From assembly GCA_007693945.1 (NCBI GenBank), contig RECP01000044.1, positions 1 through 51,948 of the forward strand: a DNA stretch of 51,948 nt. The letters run 5' to 3'. A model generated the notes under the pieces. The model saw only the letters and a program-made list of their open reading frames with translations. It was not told the origin of the DNA and ran no database searches. Within the stretch, counting starts at the first letter, position 1; each line of letters begins with the position of its first letter. This DNA is from Spirochaetaceae bacterium. Its GTDB lineage: Bacteria > Spirochaetota > Spirochaetia > DSM-27196 > PWMO01. Positions 24,408 through 33,307 of this stretch are shown one piece after another. A program made the position numbers and the translations under genes.

Positions 24408-24851
24408 ATGGATGTCAACGCTCTGTTTGACGTGATGGAGAGACTGATCGAGGAATCGAAGGTCGCGGTACTGGCCAACGTGGACCAGCAGGGGCAGCCC
24501 AGAATGCGCTGGATGTCGCCAACCGTCATCCGTGGTCAGTCAGGCTGTCTCTATGCTTTGACGGCGCCCGATTTTGTCAAGACCTCGCAGCTTCAGCAGC
24601 AGCCGGCGGTCGAGTGGATGATTCAGGGTCCGGCGCTGCAGGAGGTATTGCGCGTGCGAGGCACGGTCGAACTGATCGACAATCCGGCGCTGAAGTCCGA
24701 TGTGCTCGAAGCGCTGGGCGGAAGGCTGGGAACCTTCTGGAGGAGCAATCCGGATCCGTCCAACATGATCGTGCTCGAGACGATCATCGAGGAACTTGTC
24801 TATTATCAGCCGATGAAGGACCTGAGGTACGAAGTCAGGGTAGATCGTTAA
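24408..24851 (+). CDS. Pyridoxamine 5'-phosphate oxidase-like flavin-binding protein
   Basis: A 147-residue split-barrel protein of the PPOX/general stress protein 26 group. It starts with a helix (LFDVMERLIEESKVAVLANVD) and then has QGQPRMRWMSP, the usual flavin-binding strand-turn of this family. Family members bind FMN, F420 or haem and their substrates are mostly unknown. True PdxH residues for pyridoxal phosphate are not evident. It has AAGGAGG before the ATG and is followed after 12 bp by the E1 alpha gene, so it is the first gene of the pdh operon. Confidence 0.85.
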   Translation: MDVNALFDVMERLIEESKVAVLANVDQQGQPRMRWMSPTVIRGQSGCLYALTAPDFVKTSQLQQQPAVEWMIQGPALQEVLRVRGTVELIDNPALKSDVLEALGGRLGTFWRSNPDPSNMIVLETIIEELVYYQPMKDLRYEVRVDR

Positions 24852-24863
24852 GGAGTGCTGCAT

Positions 24864-25844
24864 ATGGCCGGGACAAAAGCGAAACAATACGACAAGACGT
24901 TTCTGCTTGATCTGTTGACCGACATGCTGAAGATCCGCCGCTTTGAAGAAAAAGCCGCCCAGATGTACGGCCTGAAGAAGATCGGCGGATTCTGCCATCT
25001 CTATAACGGACAGGAGGCGGTAGCGGTAGGGTCGGTGGCCGCCGTGGATCTGAAGCGGGATCATGTTCTGACATCCTATCGTGATCACGGGCACGCGCTG
25101 GCGGTCGGGATGGACCCCAACGTCGTGATGGCCGAGCTCTTCGGCAAGTTAACCGGCTGCTCACGCGGCAAAGGTGGCTCGATGCATTTGTTTGATGTCG
25201 AAAGGAACTTTCTGGGCGGCAACGGGATCGTTGGTGCTCAAATCCCGATTGCGACCGGAGTGGCGTTTGCCTCCAAGTATCGGGGAACCGGGGGGGTGGC
25301 GCTGTGCTTTTTTGGCGACGGAGCGATACATCAGGGCGCGTTCCACGAGTCGCTCAACCTGGCCGCAGTCTGGGGGCTGCCGGTCATCTACCTGGTTGAG
25401 AATAACCATTTCGGTATGGGGACTGCGGTCAAACGGGTGTCGTCCGTTGAGGACTTCTCGGTGAAGGCTGCCGGCTACGACATCCCCGGCCGGGCGGTCA
25501 ACGGGATGGACGTGCTGACCGTTTACGAAGAGCTTTCCGAGGTTGTCGAACAGGCGCGGACCGACAGCAGGCCGTGTCTGCTGGACGTCAAGACCTATCG
25601 TTACAAGGGCCATTCGATGAGCGATCCGGCAAAGTACCGCACCAGGCAAGAGCTCGAGAAGTACAAGGAGCAGGATCCAATTCTGCTGTTGAAGGCCAGA
25701 ATGCTCGAGAATGGCCATCTGACGGAACAGGAGTTCAAGAAGCTCGATGACGAGATGAAGCACGTCGCGCAGGCGGCGGTGGAGTTTGCCGAGCAGAGCG
25801 CCGAGCCGCCGCTTGAAAGCATCTACGAAGATGTCTACACGTAA
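24864..25844 (+). CDS. pdhA: Pyruvate (2-oxo acid) dehydrogenase E1 component, alpha subunit
   Basis: A 326-residue subunit of the thiamine-diphosphate-dependent E1 enzyme, which decarboxylates pyruvate and passes the acetyl group to lipoyl E2. The thiamine-diphosphate motif runs from GDGAIHQGAFHES to VENNHFGMGT. The phosphorylation-loop region YRYKGHSMSDP is also recognisable. The ATG at 24864 follows AAGGAG; an in-frame GTG at 24855 overlaps that ribosome site and is unlikely. The gene pairs with the beta subunit 17 bp downstream. Branched-chain or acetoin substrates cannot be excluded, but sequence order and length fit pyruvate best. Confidence 0.93.
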   Translation: MAGTKAKQYDKTFLLDLLTDMLKIRRFEEKAAQMYGLKKIGGFCHLYNGQEAVAVGSVAAVDLKRDHVLTSYRDHGHALAVGMDPNVVMAELFGKLTGCSRGKGGSMHLFDVERNFLGGNGIVGAQIPIATGVAFASKYRGTGGVALCFFGDGAIHQGAFHESLNLAAVWGLPVIYLVENNHFGMGTAVKRVSSVEDFSVKAAGYDIPGRAVNGMDVLTVYEELSEVVEQARTDSRPCLLDVKTYRYKGHSMSDPAKYRTRQELEKYKEQDPILLLKARMLENGHLTEQEFKKLDDEMKHVAQAAVEFAEQSAEPPLESIYEDVYT

Positions 25845-25861
25845 TCTTAAGGAGAGGCCAT

Positions 25862-26842
25862 ATGGCTGACATTGCGATTCGTGACGCCCTTCGACAGGCT
25901 CTCGAAGAGGAGATGAATCGGGACGAGCGGGTCTTCATCATGGGCGAGGAAGTGGGCGAGTACAACGGCGCCTACAAGGTCACCCGCGGCCTGCTCGACA
26001 CCTTCGGTCCCAGGCGCGTGCTGGATACCCCGATTGCCGAGCTCGGCTTCACCGGCCTCGGTGTCGGTGCCGCGATTGCGGGGCTGAGGCCGGTCGTGGA
26101 ATGGATGACTTTCAACTTCGCGTTGCTGGCGCTCGATCAGGTGATCAACAACGCCGCCAAGATGCGGCACATGTCAGGGGGTCAGCTGAGCTGCCCGATC
26201 GTCTTCCGCGGACCAAACGGCCCGGCCGAGTTCCTCTCTTCGCAGCATTCTCAGGCGCTGCAGAGTCTACTGGTGCACGTACCGGGCCTCAAGGTCGTGG
26301 CGCCGGCCACGCCGTACGATGCCAAGGGACTGCTCAAGAGTGCCATCCGTGATGACAATCCGGTAGTCATGCTGGAATCAGAGATGGCCTACGCGTGGAC
26401 CGGTGATGTTCCCGAGGGGGAATACCTGGTGCCGATAGGCAAGGCCGATGTCAAACGCGAGGGCAAGGACGTTACGCTGATCGTGCACTCCAAACCGCTG
26501 CGTCTGGCACTCGAGGCCGCCGAACAGCTGGCCGCGATGGACATCGATGCCGAAGTGGTTGACCTTCGATCGCTGCGTCCGCTTGATGAAGAAACCATCT
26601 ACCGCAGTGTGCGCAAGACCAACCGCGCGGTGGTGATAGACGAGGCGTGGCCGATGGCCAGTGTCGGTTCGCATGTTGCCTGGCTGATCTCGCACAACTG
26701 CTTCGATGAGCTGGACGCCCAGGTCGAGCTTGTCTGCTCCGAGGACGTACCGATGCCGTATAATCACACGCTCGAGCTCGCGGTACAGCCTTCGGTGGAG
26801 AAGGTCATCCGTGCAGTCAGGAAAGTGTGCTACACCGAATAG
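25862..26842 (+). CDS. pdhB: Pyruvate (2-oxo acid) dehydrogenase E1 component, beta subunit
   Basis: A 326-residue subunit with the family blocks EEMNRDERVFIMGEEVG, GVGAAIAGLRPVVEWMTFNFAL, and the C-terminal VVDLRSLRPLDEETI followed by EAWPMASVGSHVA. It completes the heterotetrameric E1 active site with the alpha subunit. It starts at ATG after AAGGAG, 17 bp downstream of pdhA. The length is typical. Confidence 0.94.
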   Translation: MADIAIRDALRQALEEEMNRDERVFIMGEEVGEYNGAYKVTRGLLDTFGPRRVLDTPIAELGFTGLGVGAAIAGLRPVVEWMTFNFALLALDQVINNAAKMRHMSGGQLSCPIVFRGPNGPAEFLSSQHSQALQSLLVHVPGLKVVAPATPYDAKGLLKSAIRDDNPVVMLESEMAYAWTGDVPEGEYLVPIGKADVKREGKDVTLIVHSKPLRLALEAAEQLAAMDIDAEVVDLRSLRPLDEETIYRSVRKTNRAVVIDEAWPMASVGSHVAWLISHNCFDELDAQVELVCSEDVPMPYNHTLELAVQPSVEKVIRAVRKVCYTE

Positions 26843-26864
26843 GGCCGTGAACGGAGGTTGAACG

Positions 26865-28121
26865 ATGGCTGAACGCATTCTGATGACGGCGCTCTCTCCG
26901 ACAATGGAGGAGGGCAGTATTGTCTCCTGGAAGAAGAGCGAAGGTGATGCAGTTGCCTCCGGCGATATTCTCTGCGAAGTAGAGACCGACAAGGCTACCA
27001 TGGACTACGAGTCGACCCAGGAGGGTGTGCTGCTGCGGATCGTGCTGCCGGAAGGCAGGTCGGCGACGGTGGGTCAGACCATCGGTATTATCGGCGACCA
27101 GGGCGAGGACGTGAACGGACTGCTGGCTGAGGTCGAAGCGGAAGGGGAGCGCGTCGCCCCAGGCGCGGACACCGGGGAGACATCAGTATCCGCCGGTCAC
27201 GAGGCGCCGACGCCTGCCGCGCGGTCCGCCGAAGCGGATTCGGGGGGCAGGGCCGAGTCCGGCGCGGCGCACATAATCAAGGCCTCGCCACTGGCGCGCA
27301 AACTGGCACAGCAGAAGAACATCGATCTGGCCAGCATCAAGGGCAGCGGACCCGACGGGCGGATTGTCAAGCGTGATGTCGAGCAGTTCAGCCCCGGGCC
27401 CGCAACGGCCGCCCCGACGGCGGTTGCAGGCCCTGCGGGACAGGATCGGACCATCGCGGTGTCCGGTCGACGCGCCGTTATCGCCAGGCGACTGTCGCAG
27501 TCAAAGTTTGAGGCGCCGCATTATTACGTCAGAGACTCGGTCAATGTGGAAGCGGTGATTGCCGCCCGCTCGATGCTGAACAAGCAGCTGCCGCAGAAGG
27601 TCGGGTTCAACGCCTTCATCATCAAGTTCGTGGCCGAGGCACTCAAGCGTCACCCGGGGATAAACGCGTCATGGCAAGAGAACACAATCGTGCAGTTTGG
27701 ACGCATCGATATCGGACTGGCCGTTGATGCCGGCAACGGGCTGATCACCCCAATCGTGCGCAACTGCGGTAATCGCGGCGTTGTCGACATCGACGCCGAG
27801 CTGAAGCGGCTGATCGACAAAGCGCAGCTCAATGCGCTCACACCGGAAGAGTATACCGGTGCGACCTTTACCATCAGCAACCTCGGATCGTTTGGCGTTG
27901 AGGAGTTTACCGCCATAATCAATCCTCCGGGGGCTGCGATTCTGGCGGTTGGTGAGACCAGACCGACTCCGGTTGCGGACCACAACGGGGAGCTGGCGGT
28001 CAGGCCGGTCATGAAGATCACCTTGTCGAGCGATCACCGGGTTATCGACGGGGCGGCAGCGGCCGGATTCATGCACGAGTTGAAACTGATGATGGAGAAC
28101 CCGGCCCGGGTATTGTACTAA
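26865..28121 (+). CDS. pdhC: Dihydrolipoamide acetyltransferase (E2)
   Basis: A 418-residue acyltransferase core. Residues 1-75 are a lipoyl domain with the lipoylated lysine in ETDKATMD. A linker rich in A, E and G follows, then an E3/E1-binding domain (ASPLARKLAQQKNIDLASIKG; about 140-172). The catalytic domain carries HRVIDGAAAAGF near the end with the conserved His-Asp pair. Only one lipoyl domain is present. It receives acetyl groups from PdhAB and passes them to CoA. GGAGGT precedes the ATG. Confidence 0.94.
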   Translation: MAERILMTALSPTMEEGSIVSWKKSEGDAVASGDILCEVETDKATMDYESTQEGVLLRIVLPEGRSATVGQTIGIIGDQGEDVNGLLAEVEAEGERVAPGADTGETSVSAGHEAPTPAARSAEADSGGRAESGAAHIIKASPLARKLAQQKNIDLASIKGSGPDGRIVKRDVEQFSPGPATAAPTAVAGPAGQDRTIAVSGRRAVIARRLSQSKFEAPHYYVRDSVNVEAVIAARSMLNKQLPQKVGFNAFIIKFVAEALKRHPGINASWQENTIVQFGRIDIGLAVDAGNGLITPIVRNCGNRGVVDIDAELKRLIDKAQLNALTPEEYTGATFTISNLGSFGVEEFTAIINPPGAAILAVGETRPTPVADHNGELAVRPVMKITLSSDHRVIDGAAAAGFMHELKLMMENPARVLY

Positions 28122-28163
28122 AGACACGCCTTGATACGCGCGGTGTCAGAGGAGAGTTTAACG

Positions 28164-29555
28164 GTGGCTGAATACGATTACGACCTGCTGGTTATCGGAG
28201 CCGGCCCCGGCGGCTACGTCGGAGCGATTCGTGCGTCGCAGCTGGGCATCAAAGTGGCGATTGTGGAGAAGGACAAACCGGGCGGTGTCTGCCTCAACGT
28301 CGGGTGCATTCCCTCCAAGGCTCTGATCCATCAGGCCGAGGTTTTCCACGGCATAGCAGCGCTGGAAGCGATGGGCGTCAGCGTCGACGTCGCCGGCCTC
28401 GATTATTCGGCGGTGTACAGGAAATCGAGAGCGGCCGCCGACAAGCTCTCCAGGGGGGTTCAGTCGCTCATCAAGAAGAACAAGATCGACTATATCGGCG
28501 GTGCGGCGGTCATCAGCGGCAGCAATCAGGTCACCATAGACGGTACGCGGCAGGTTACCGCCCGATTCCTGCTGGTCGCCTGTGGGTCGCGTCCAACGGA
28601 AATCCCCGGCTATGAGTTTGACGAGCAGACCGTCCTCTCTTCGACCGGCGTTCTCATGCTGCAGGAATTGCCGAAGACGCTGCTCATTCTCGGCGGCGGT
28701 TATATCGGAATGGAGTTTGCCCATGTCATGAGCACGTTCGGCAGCACGGTAACCGTGGTCGAGATGCTTGATCAGATTCTGCCCAACTCCGATGCCGAAG
28801 CTGTCGAAGTCCTCGTCCGGGACTTTTCGCGGCGAGGGATCACAATGCGGACCGCAACCCGCGCAACCGGACTCAAGAAGTCCGCCAGTGGTATTGAGTT
28901 GAGCGTCGAGACCGCCAACGGGAGCCGCGAGACGCTCACAGCCGACAAGATTCTGGTTTCGGTCGGCCGCACCCCCAATACCGGGGGACTGGGGCTCGAA
29001 CGTGCGGGGATAATACCGGAGCGAGGCTTCATTCCGGTTGGGGACTACTACCAGACTTCGACCGAGACCATCTATGCCGTCGGAGACTGCATCGCCTCAC
29101 CGGCTCTGGCGCACGTCGCCTCCAAGGAGGCCGAGATTGCGGTAGAACACATGGCTGGTGGAAACCCGCAGAAGCGGCTCGCCGACGACCTTGTGCCTGC
29201 CGCGGTCTACACCGAACCGCAACTTGCCGGTTTTGGACCTACCGAGGCGCAGCTCAAGGAGAAGCGTGTAGCCTATCGGAAAGCGGTTTTTCCCTACCGC
29301 GGTGCCGGAAAATCGGTTGCCATAGAGCAACCGGAAGGGCTGGTCAAGCTTCTGTTCGATCCCGATACACGCCAGATCCTGGCGGCGCATATCGCCGGCA
29401 GTACGGCTACCGAACTGATCCACGAACTGCTTCTGGCCAGCAAGGCCGAGCTGCTGCCCGAGGACGTTGCGACCATGGTGCACGCGCATCCGACGCTGTC
29501 GGAAGCGGTGATGGAATCGGCGCGCGTCGCCGAGGGCTGGCCGATACACTTCTGA
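28164..29555 (+). CDS. lpdA: Dihydrolipoamide dehydrogenase (E3)
   Basis: A 463-residue flavoenzyme that reoxidises E2-bound dihydrolipoamide with NAD+. The FAD-binding GAGPGGYVGAIRASQLG at the N-terminus, the redox-active disulfide CLNVGCIPSK, the NAD-binding GGGYIGMEFAHVM, and the C-terminal His-Glu pair in HAHPTLSEAV are all present. I take GTG 28164 (after GGAGAG) as the start; a TTG at 28131 would add eleven residues. It completes the pdh operon, 42 bp after pdhC. Confidence 0.95.
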   Translation: MAEYDYDLLVIGAGPGGYVGAIRASQLGIKVAIVEKDKPGGVCLNVGCIPSKALIHQAEVFHGIAALEAMGVSVDVAGLDYSAVYRKSRAAADKLSRGVQSLIKKNKIDYIGGAAVISGSNQVTIDGTRQVTARFLLVACGSRPTEIPGYEFDEQTVLSSTGVLMLQELPKTLLILGGGYIGMEFAHVMSTFGSTVTVVEMLDQILPNSDAEAVEVLVRDFSRRGITMRTATRATGLKKSASGIELSVETANGSRETLTADKILVSVGRTPNTGGLGLERAGIIPERGFIPVGDYYQTSTETIYAVGDCIASPALAHVASKEAEIAVEHMAGGNPQKRLADDLVPAAVYTEPQLAGFGPTEAQLKEKRVAYRKAVFPYRGAGKSVAIEQPEGLVKLLFDPDTRQILAAHIAGSTATELIHELLLASKAELLPEDVATMVHAHPTLSEAVMESARVAEGWPIHF

Positions 29556-29566
29556 AGGAGCGTGTG

Positions 29567-30286
29567 ATGCACGGACGTGTGGCCCTGATCACCGGCGCCG
29601 GGGGCGGAATCGGCGCAGCAATTGCAGACGCGTTTGCCGCGCGTGGCGCGGCGCTGATGCTGACCGGTCGAACACCGGAGCGGCTCGACCGCGTGGCGCA
29701 GCGATTACGGCAGCGTCACTCGGTACGGATAGACACAGTGTGCGCTGATCTGGCAGAGGTTGATGCATCACGCGCGATCGTTGAGGCCGTGCGTGCCATG
29801 CACGGCAGGCTGGATGTGCTGGTCAACAACGCCGGAGTGGCAATTGCGCGCCCCATATTGCAGACCGGCGTCGATGAATGGGATCTGCACATGGCTGTCA
29901 ATGCACGCGCCCCGATGCTGCTTTGCGTGCAGGCGCATGAACTGCTGCGCAAGTCTGAGGATGCGGTGGTCGTCAACATCGGATCGGTGGTGGGACACAA
30001 GGGATATGCGGAGCAGGGCGCCTACAGCGCCTCCAAGCATGCGCTGCTTGGTCTGACCAAAGTCCTGGCAAAGGAGCTGCAGACTGACGGAATCCGCGTT
30101 CACATGGTCTCACCGGGAGGCGTGGCAACCCCGATGATCAGCCGGATGCGACCCGATCTCGATCAGCAGCAGCTGATGCGTGCGGAAGATGTTGCGCGTG
30201 CGGTTGTGTTCCTGGTGGAATCCTCCGGCAACGCCGTGTGTGACGAGATAATGCTGCGCCGCCGCGCCAGCCAGCCGTGGCAGTGA
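29567..30286 (+). CDS. Short-chain dehydrogenase/reductase
   Basis: A 239-residue SDR with the nucleotide motif TGAGGGIG, the NNAG stabilising motif, the catalytic serine in NIGSVVGHKG, and YSASK with the catalytic tyrosine and lysine. The substrate cannot be told from sequence; FabG-like and 3-ketoacyl types are possible. ATG 29567 follows AAGGAG after the E3 stop by 11 bp, so it is the last gene of the pdh operon. A GTG directly before it is also in frame. Confidence 0.9.
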   Translation: MHGRVALITGAGGGIGAAIADAFAARGAALMLTGRTPERLDRVAQRLRQRHSVRIDTVCADLAEVDASRAIVEAVRAMHGRLDVLVNNAGVAIARPILQTGVDEWDLHMAVNARAPMLLCVQAHELLRKSEDAVVVNIGSVVGHKGYAEQGAYSASKHALLGLTKVLAKELQTDGIRVHMVSPGGVATPMISRMRPDLDQQQLMRAEDVARAVVFLVESSGNAVCDEIMLRRRASQPWQ

Positions 30287-30300
30287 CCGGCTGCCAGGGT

Positions 30301-30329
30301 TTCCCAGGGCAGCGATATTCTGATACAGT
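30301..30329 (+). promoter_or_regulatory. Possible extended -10 promoter for the AI-2E-type gene
   Basis: TTCCCA (30301-30306), 17 bp, TACAGT (30324-30329) with TG at 30321-30322 (extended -10). The expected start is about 30336, three bases before the ATG. An AAGG in the same interval could instead be a ribosome site of a longer transcript. Confidence 0.35.
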
Positions 30330-30338
30330 TCAAGGCAG

Positions 30339-31442
30339 ATGGATAACCAGAGGATAAACTCAGCGCTGCTAGCCGTGATTGTGGTGGTCGCCGTGGGCAG
30401 TGTGTTGCGCCTGACGGGCAGCATATTCCTGCCGCTGGTGCTGGCACTGCTGCTGTCGTTTGTGTTCTCTCCGGTTGTAACGTATCTGGCCAAGCACGGG
30501 GTGCCGCGCCTGCTGGGGATTCTATCGGTTCTGGCCATCCTGCTTACCTTCGGCTTCCTGATCGGGTTTGTGGTCTACAGCAGCACCCAGTCCCTGCTGC
30601 GTGAGTTCCCGCTCTATCAACGCCGTTTGACAGGACTTACGCAGGATCTGATTGAACGCTTTGATCTGCCCGACTATCTTCTGAGCGAATTCAACATCAA
30701 CCGGACCTTGGGCAGCCTGGTTGTTTCAATCTCAGGCAGCTTCATGGCGTTTGCCAGCGGATTGCTGCTGATGCTGGTGTTTCTTCTGTTTCTGTTGTTG
30801 GAGAAACCTTACCTGAACATCAAGATGCTGCAGGCGTTCCAGGCGCATACCACGCGCAAGATTGTAATCATCTTCGCGCATATCAACGCTCAGATCGGCC
30901 GCTATCTGAGCGTCAAACTGCTGGTCAGCAGTCTGACCGGAGGGATTATCTTTGTCTCGTTCTCGATAATCGGGGTCGACTTTCCGATTATCTGGGCAAT
31001 TCTGACCTTTCTTTTCAACTTCATTCCGAGTATCGGCTCGATTCTGATAACGCTGCTCAGCGGTACCTTTGCGTTGGTACAGTTTGCACCCCAATGGAAC
31101 AACGTGATTGCCACCGTGCTCGCGATGTCCATCACTCAGATGATCATCGGCAACATCATCGACCCCAAGCTGCTGGGAGACAGCCTGAATCTCAGCCCGG
31201 TTGTGATCCTGGTCTCGTTGCTGCTGTGGGGCTGGTTGTGGGGTGTCATGGGTATGTTCCTCGCCGTACCGCTGACGGTGGCAATCAAGATTGCGTTCGA
31301 GAACATTCCGGGTATGGAAGCGTTTGGTATCATGATGGGCACCGGCAGCTACAGAAAACGCAAGAAGAGACAGCACAAGCACAACGCCGGAACGGGAGCA
31401 CAAGCAGAACATGCAGCAACTACAGCGGCTACTGACCGGTGA
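30339..31442 (+). CDS. AI-2E transporter family (UPF0118/PerM-like) membrane protein
   Basis: A 367-residue membrane protein with about eight helices. The family opening helices LTGSIFLPLVLALLLSFVFSPVV are present, and the conserved end ILVSLLLWGWLWGVMGMFLAVPLTVAIKIAFE is very clear. The C-terminus is a short K/H-rich basic tail. Members export varied solutes or act as Na+(Li+)/H+ antiporters in some haloalkaliphiles; the substrate here is unknown. Its last 32 bp overlap trpS in another frame, so the two are linked. Confidence 0.86.
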   Translation: MDNQRINSALLAVIVVVAVGSVLRLTGSIFLPLVLALLLSFVFSPVVTYLAKHGVPRLLGILSVLAILLTFGFLIGFVVYSSTQSLLREFPLYQRRLTGLTQDLIERFDLPDYLLSEFNINRTLGSLVVSISGSFMAFASGLLLMLVFLLFLLLEKPYLNIKMLQAFQAHTTRKIVIIFAHINAQIGRYLSVKLLVSSLTGGIIFVSFSIIGVDFPIIWAILTFLFNFIPSIGSILITLLSGTFALVQFAPQWNNVIATVLAMSITQMIIGNIIDPKLLGDSLNLSPVVILVSLLLWGWLWGVMGMFLAVPLTVAIKIAFENIPGMEAFGIMMGTGSYRKRKKRQHKHNAGTGAQAEHAATTAATDR

Positions 31443-32478
31443 CCGTCCCACGGGTCGGCTTCATCTCGGGCACTACGTGGGGTCGATCGCCAATCGGCTC
31501 AAGCTGCAGTCGGAGTACGACTGCCACTTCCTGATCGCCGATCTTCACATGCTCACCACGCGGCCGGACAAGGCCGATATCGAGGCCATCTCGGAAAACG
31601 CGCGCCAGATGGTGCTCGATTATCTGGCCTGCGGCATTGATCCGGCACGCTCGGTGATCTTCCTGCAGTCGGCGGTTCACGAGACGTACGAGTTGAACCT
31701 CTTCTTCGAAATGCTGGTGACCGTGCCACGACTTCAGCGGCTGCCGAGCCTCAAGGATATGAAGGATTCGGCCAATCTGGCCGAGATGCCGTTTGGTTTG
31801 CTCGGCTACCCGGTGCTGCAGTCGGCCGATATTCTGTTGCCGCGGGCGCACATCGTCCCGGTCGGTAAGGACAACGAGGCTCACGTAGAACTGACCCGCG
31901 AAATCGCGCGACGCTTCAACAACCTGTACGGCGAAGTCTTCCCGGTACCGGAGGTACTGGTCGGCGACGTACCAACACTGGTGGGCACGGACGGTAATGC
32001 CAAGATGTCAAAGTCGCTCAACAACACCATCCTGCTTTCCGATGACGAGACAACGGTGCGCAAGCAGGTGATGAGCATGTATACCGATCCCAACCGTGTG
32101 CGCGCCGATATACCGGGAACGGTTGAAGGTAACCCGGTATTCATCTATCACGACGTCTTCAATCCCGATCGCCAACAGGTCGCCGAATTGAAGCAGCGCT
32201 ACCGCCAAGGTGCGGTTGGTGACGTCGAAGTCAAGGAGAAGCTGGCGGCTGCGGTTAATGCGTTTCTCGACCCAATCCGTGAACAGCGGGCGCGCTACGA
32301 GGCCCGGCGCGGCTTTGTTGACGAAGTGATCTATGATGGCACGCTCAGAATGCGTGAACGAGCGCGTGAGACCCTGTTGGAGGCCAGAAAGGCAATGGGA
32401 CTGACCGGAGTCTGGAACCGTATCAGCCGTAAGGCCGAAGTTGCTCGCAAGCAGCGGGAGAAATCGAGCGTCCGGTAA
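31411..32478 (+). CDS. trpS: Tryptophanyl-tRNA synthetase
   Basis: A 355-residue class I synthetase. The HIGH-type motif TGRLHLGHY (about 14-22) and the KMSKS loop are both intact, and the C-terminal helical bundle is complete. It charges tRNA-Trp. The ATG lies inside the end of the upstream gene (32-bp overlap), so no leader or T-box regulatory element is present. The stop shares its last base with the next start codon (TAATG). Confidence 0.95.
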   Translation: MQQLQRLLTGDRPTGRLHLGHYVGSIANRLKLQSEYDCHFLIADLHMLTTRPDKADIEAISENARQMVLDYLACGIDPARSVIFLQSAVHETYELNLFFEMLVTVPRLQRLPSLKDMKDSANLAEMPFGLLGYPVLQSADILLPRAHIVPVGKDNEAHVELTREIARRFNNLYGEVFPVPEVLVGDVPTLVGTDGNAKMSKSLNNTILLSDDETTVRKQVMSMYTDPNRVRADIPGTVEGNPVFIYHDVFNPDRQQVAELKQRYRQGAVGDVEVKEKLAAAVNAFLDPIREQRARYEARRGFVDEVIYDGTLRMRERARETLLEARKAMGLTGVWNRISRKAEVARKQREKSSVR

Positions 32479-33305
32479 TGGCCTGCCCGATTGCACGGCA
32501 GCGGCTGAAGCAGTTTCGCCGCATCGTCTGGGAACACTATCGCCTTCATGGACGGTCGATGCCGTGGCGCGAGACTGAGGATCCGTATCACGTTTTCTTG
32601 TCCGAGGTTATGCTGCAACAGACGCAAGTAGTGCGAGTGGCCGAAAAATATGCGGCCTTCCTGCAGCGTTTCCCGTGCTGGGACGCGCTGGCCGCGGCTC
32701 GACTGGCGGATGTGGTGCGACAGTGGCAGGGGCTGGGCTACAACCGGCGGGCGCGCTTCCTGCATCAGGCGGCTGCCGAGGTGGTGTCGCGCTTTGACGG
32801 TTGCCTGCCGGCCGACCAGCAGCTGCTGGCAACTCTTCCAGGGATCGGTGTCAATACCGCCGGAGCAATCTGTGCCTTTGCCTTCAGCATGCCGGTTGTC
32901 TTTATCGAGACCAATATCCGGCGCGTCTTTCTTCACTGTTTCTTCCCGGATCACCACGGCGTCACGGATAGCCAGTTGCTGCCGCTGGTGGAACAGGCGC
33001 TTGATCGTGATGACCCGCGACGGTGGTACTGGGCGTTGATGGACTACGGCACGACGCTCAAGGTGACTGGTCCTAACCCCAACCGACGCAGCGCACATTA
33101 CAGCCGGCAGTCGCGTTTCGAGGGGTCGCGCCGACAGCTGCGCGGTGCGGTTCTGCGCCTGTTGGCCGACGGTGGGCGGTGCGAGCCGGCGGAGATTGCC
33201 GCCGCCGTAGAGCATTATCCGGTCGATGATGTCAAATCCGTGCTTGCCGACCTGCAGCGCGAGGGATTCGTCGTGGCTGAGCAGGGGCGCTACCTGTTGC
33301 GCTGA
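32478..33305 (+). CDS. MutY-like HhH-GPD DNA glycosylase without iron-sulfur cluster
   Basis: A 275-residue HhH-GPD protein related to A/G-specific adenine glycosylase. Present are SEVMLQQTQV with the adenine-side glutamate (Glu43), the helix-hairpin-helix LPGIGVNTAGA (about 120-130) and FIETNIRRVF. In MutY the latter contains the catalytic aspartate; here that position is glutamate (Glu144). The C-terminal C-x6-C-x2-C-x5-C cluster ligands and the Nudix-like domain of MutY are missing. Instead a tail NPNRRSAHYSRQSRFEGS leads into a winged-helix-like end. The substrate may be A:8-oxoG or another mismatch. It is translationally coupled to trpS. Confidence 0.82.
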   Translation: MACPIARQRLKQFRRIVWEHYRLHGRSMPWRETEDPYHVFLSEVMLQQTQVVRVAEKYAAFLQRFPCWDALAAARLADVVRQWQGLGYNRRARFLHQAAAEVVSRFDGCLPADQQLLATLPGIGVNTAGAICAFAFSMPVVFIETNIRRVFLHCFFPDHHGVTDSQLLPLVEQALDRDDPRRWYWALMDYGTTLKVTGPNPNRRSAHYSRQSRFEGSRRQLRGAVLRLLADGGRCEPAEIAAAVEHYPVDDVKSVLADLQREGFVVAEQGRYLLR

Positions 33306-33307
33306 GA

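Noticed and set aside
31360..31411. T-box leader for trpS
   Set aside because: The trpS start lies inside the preceding gene, leaving no leader for a T-box.
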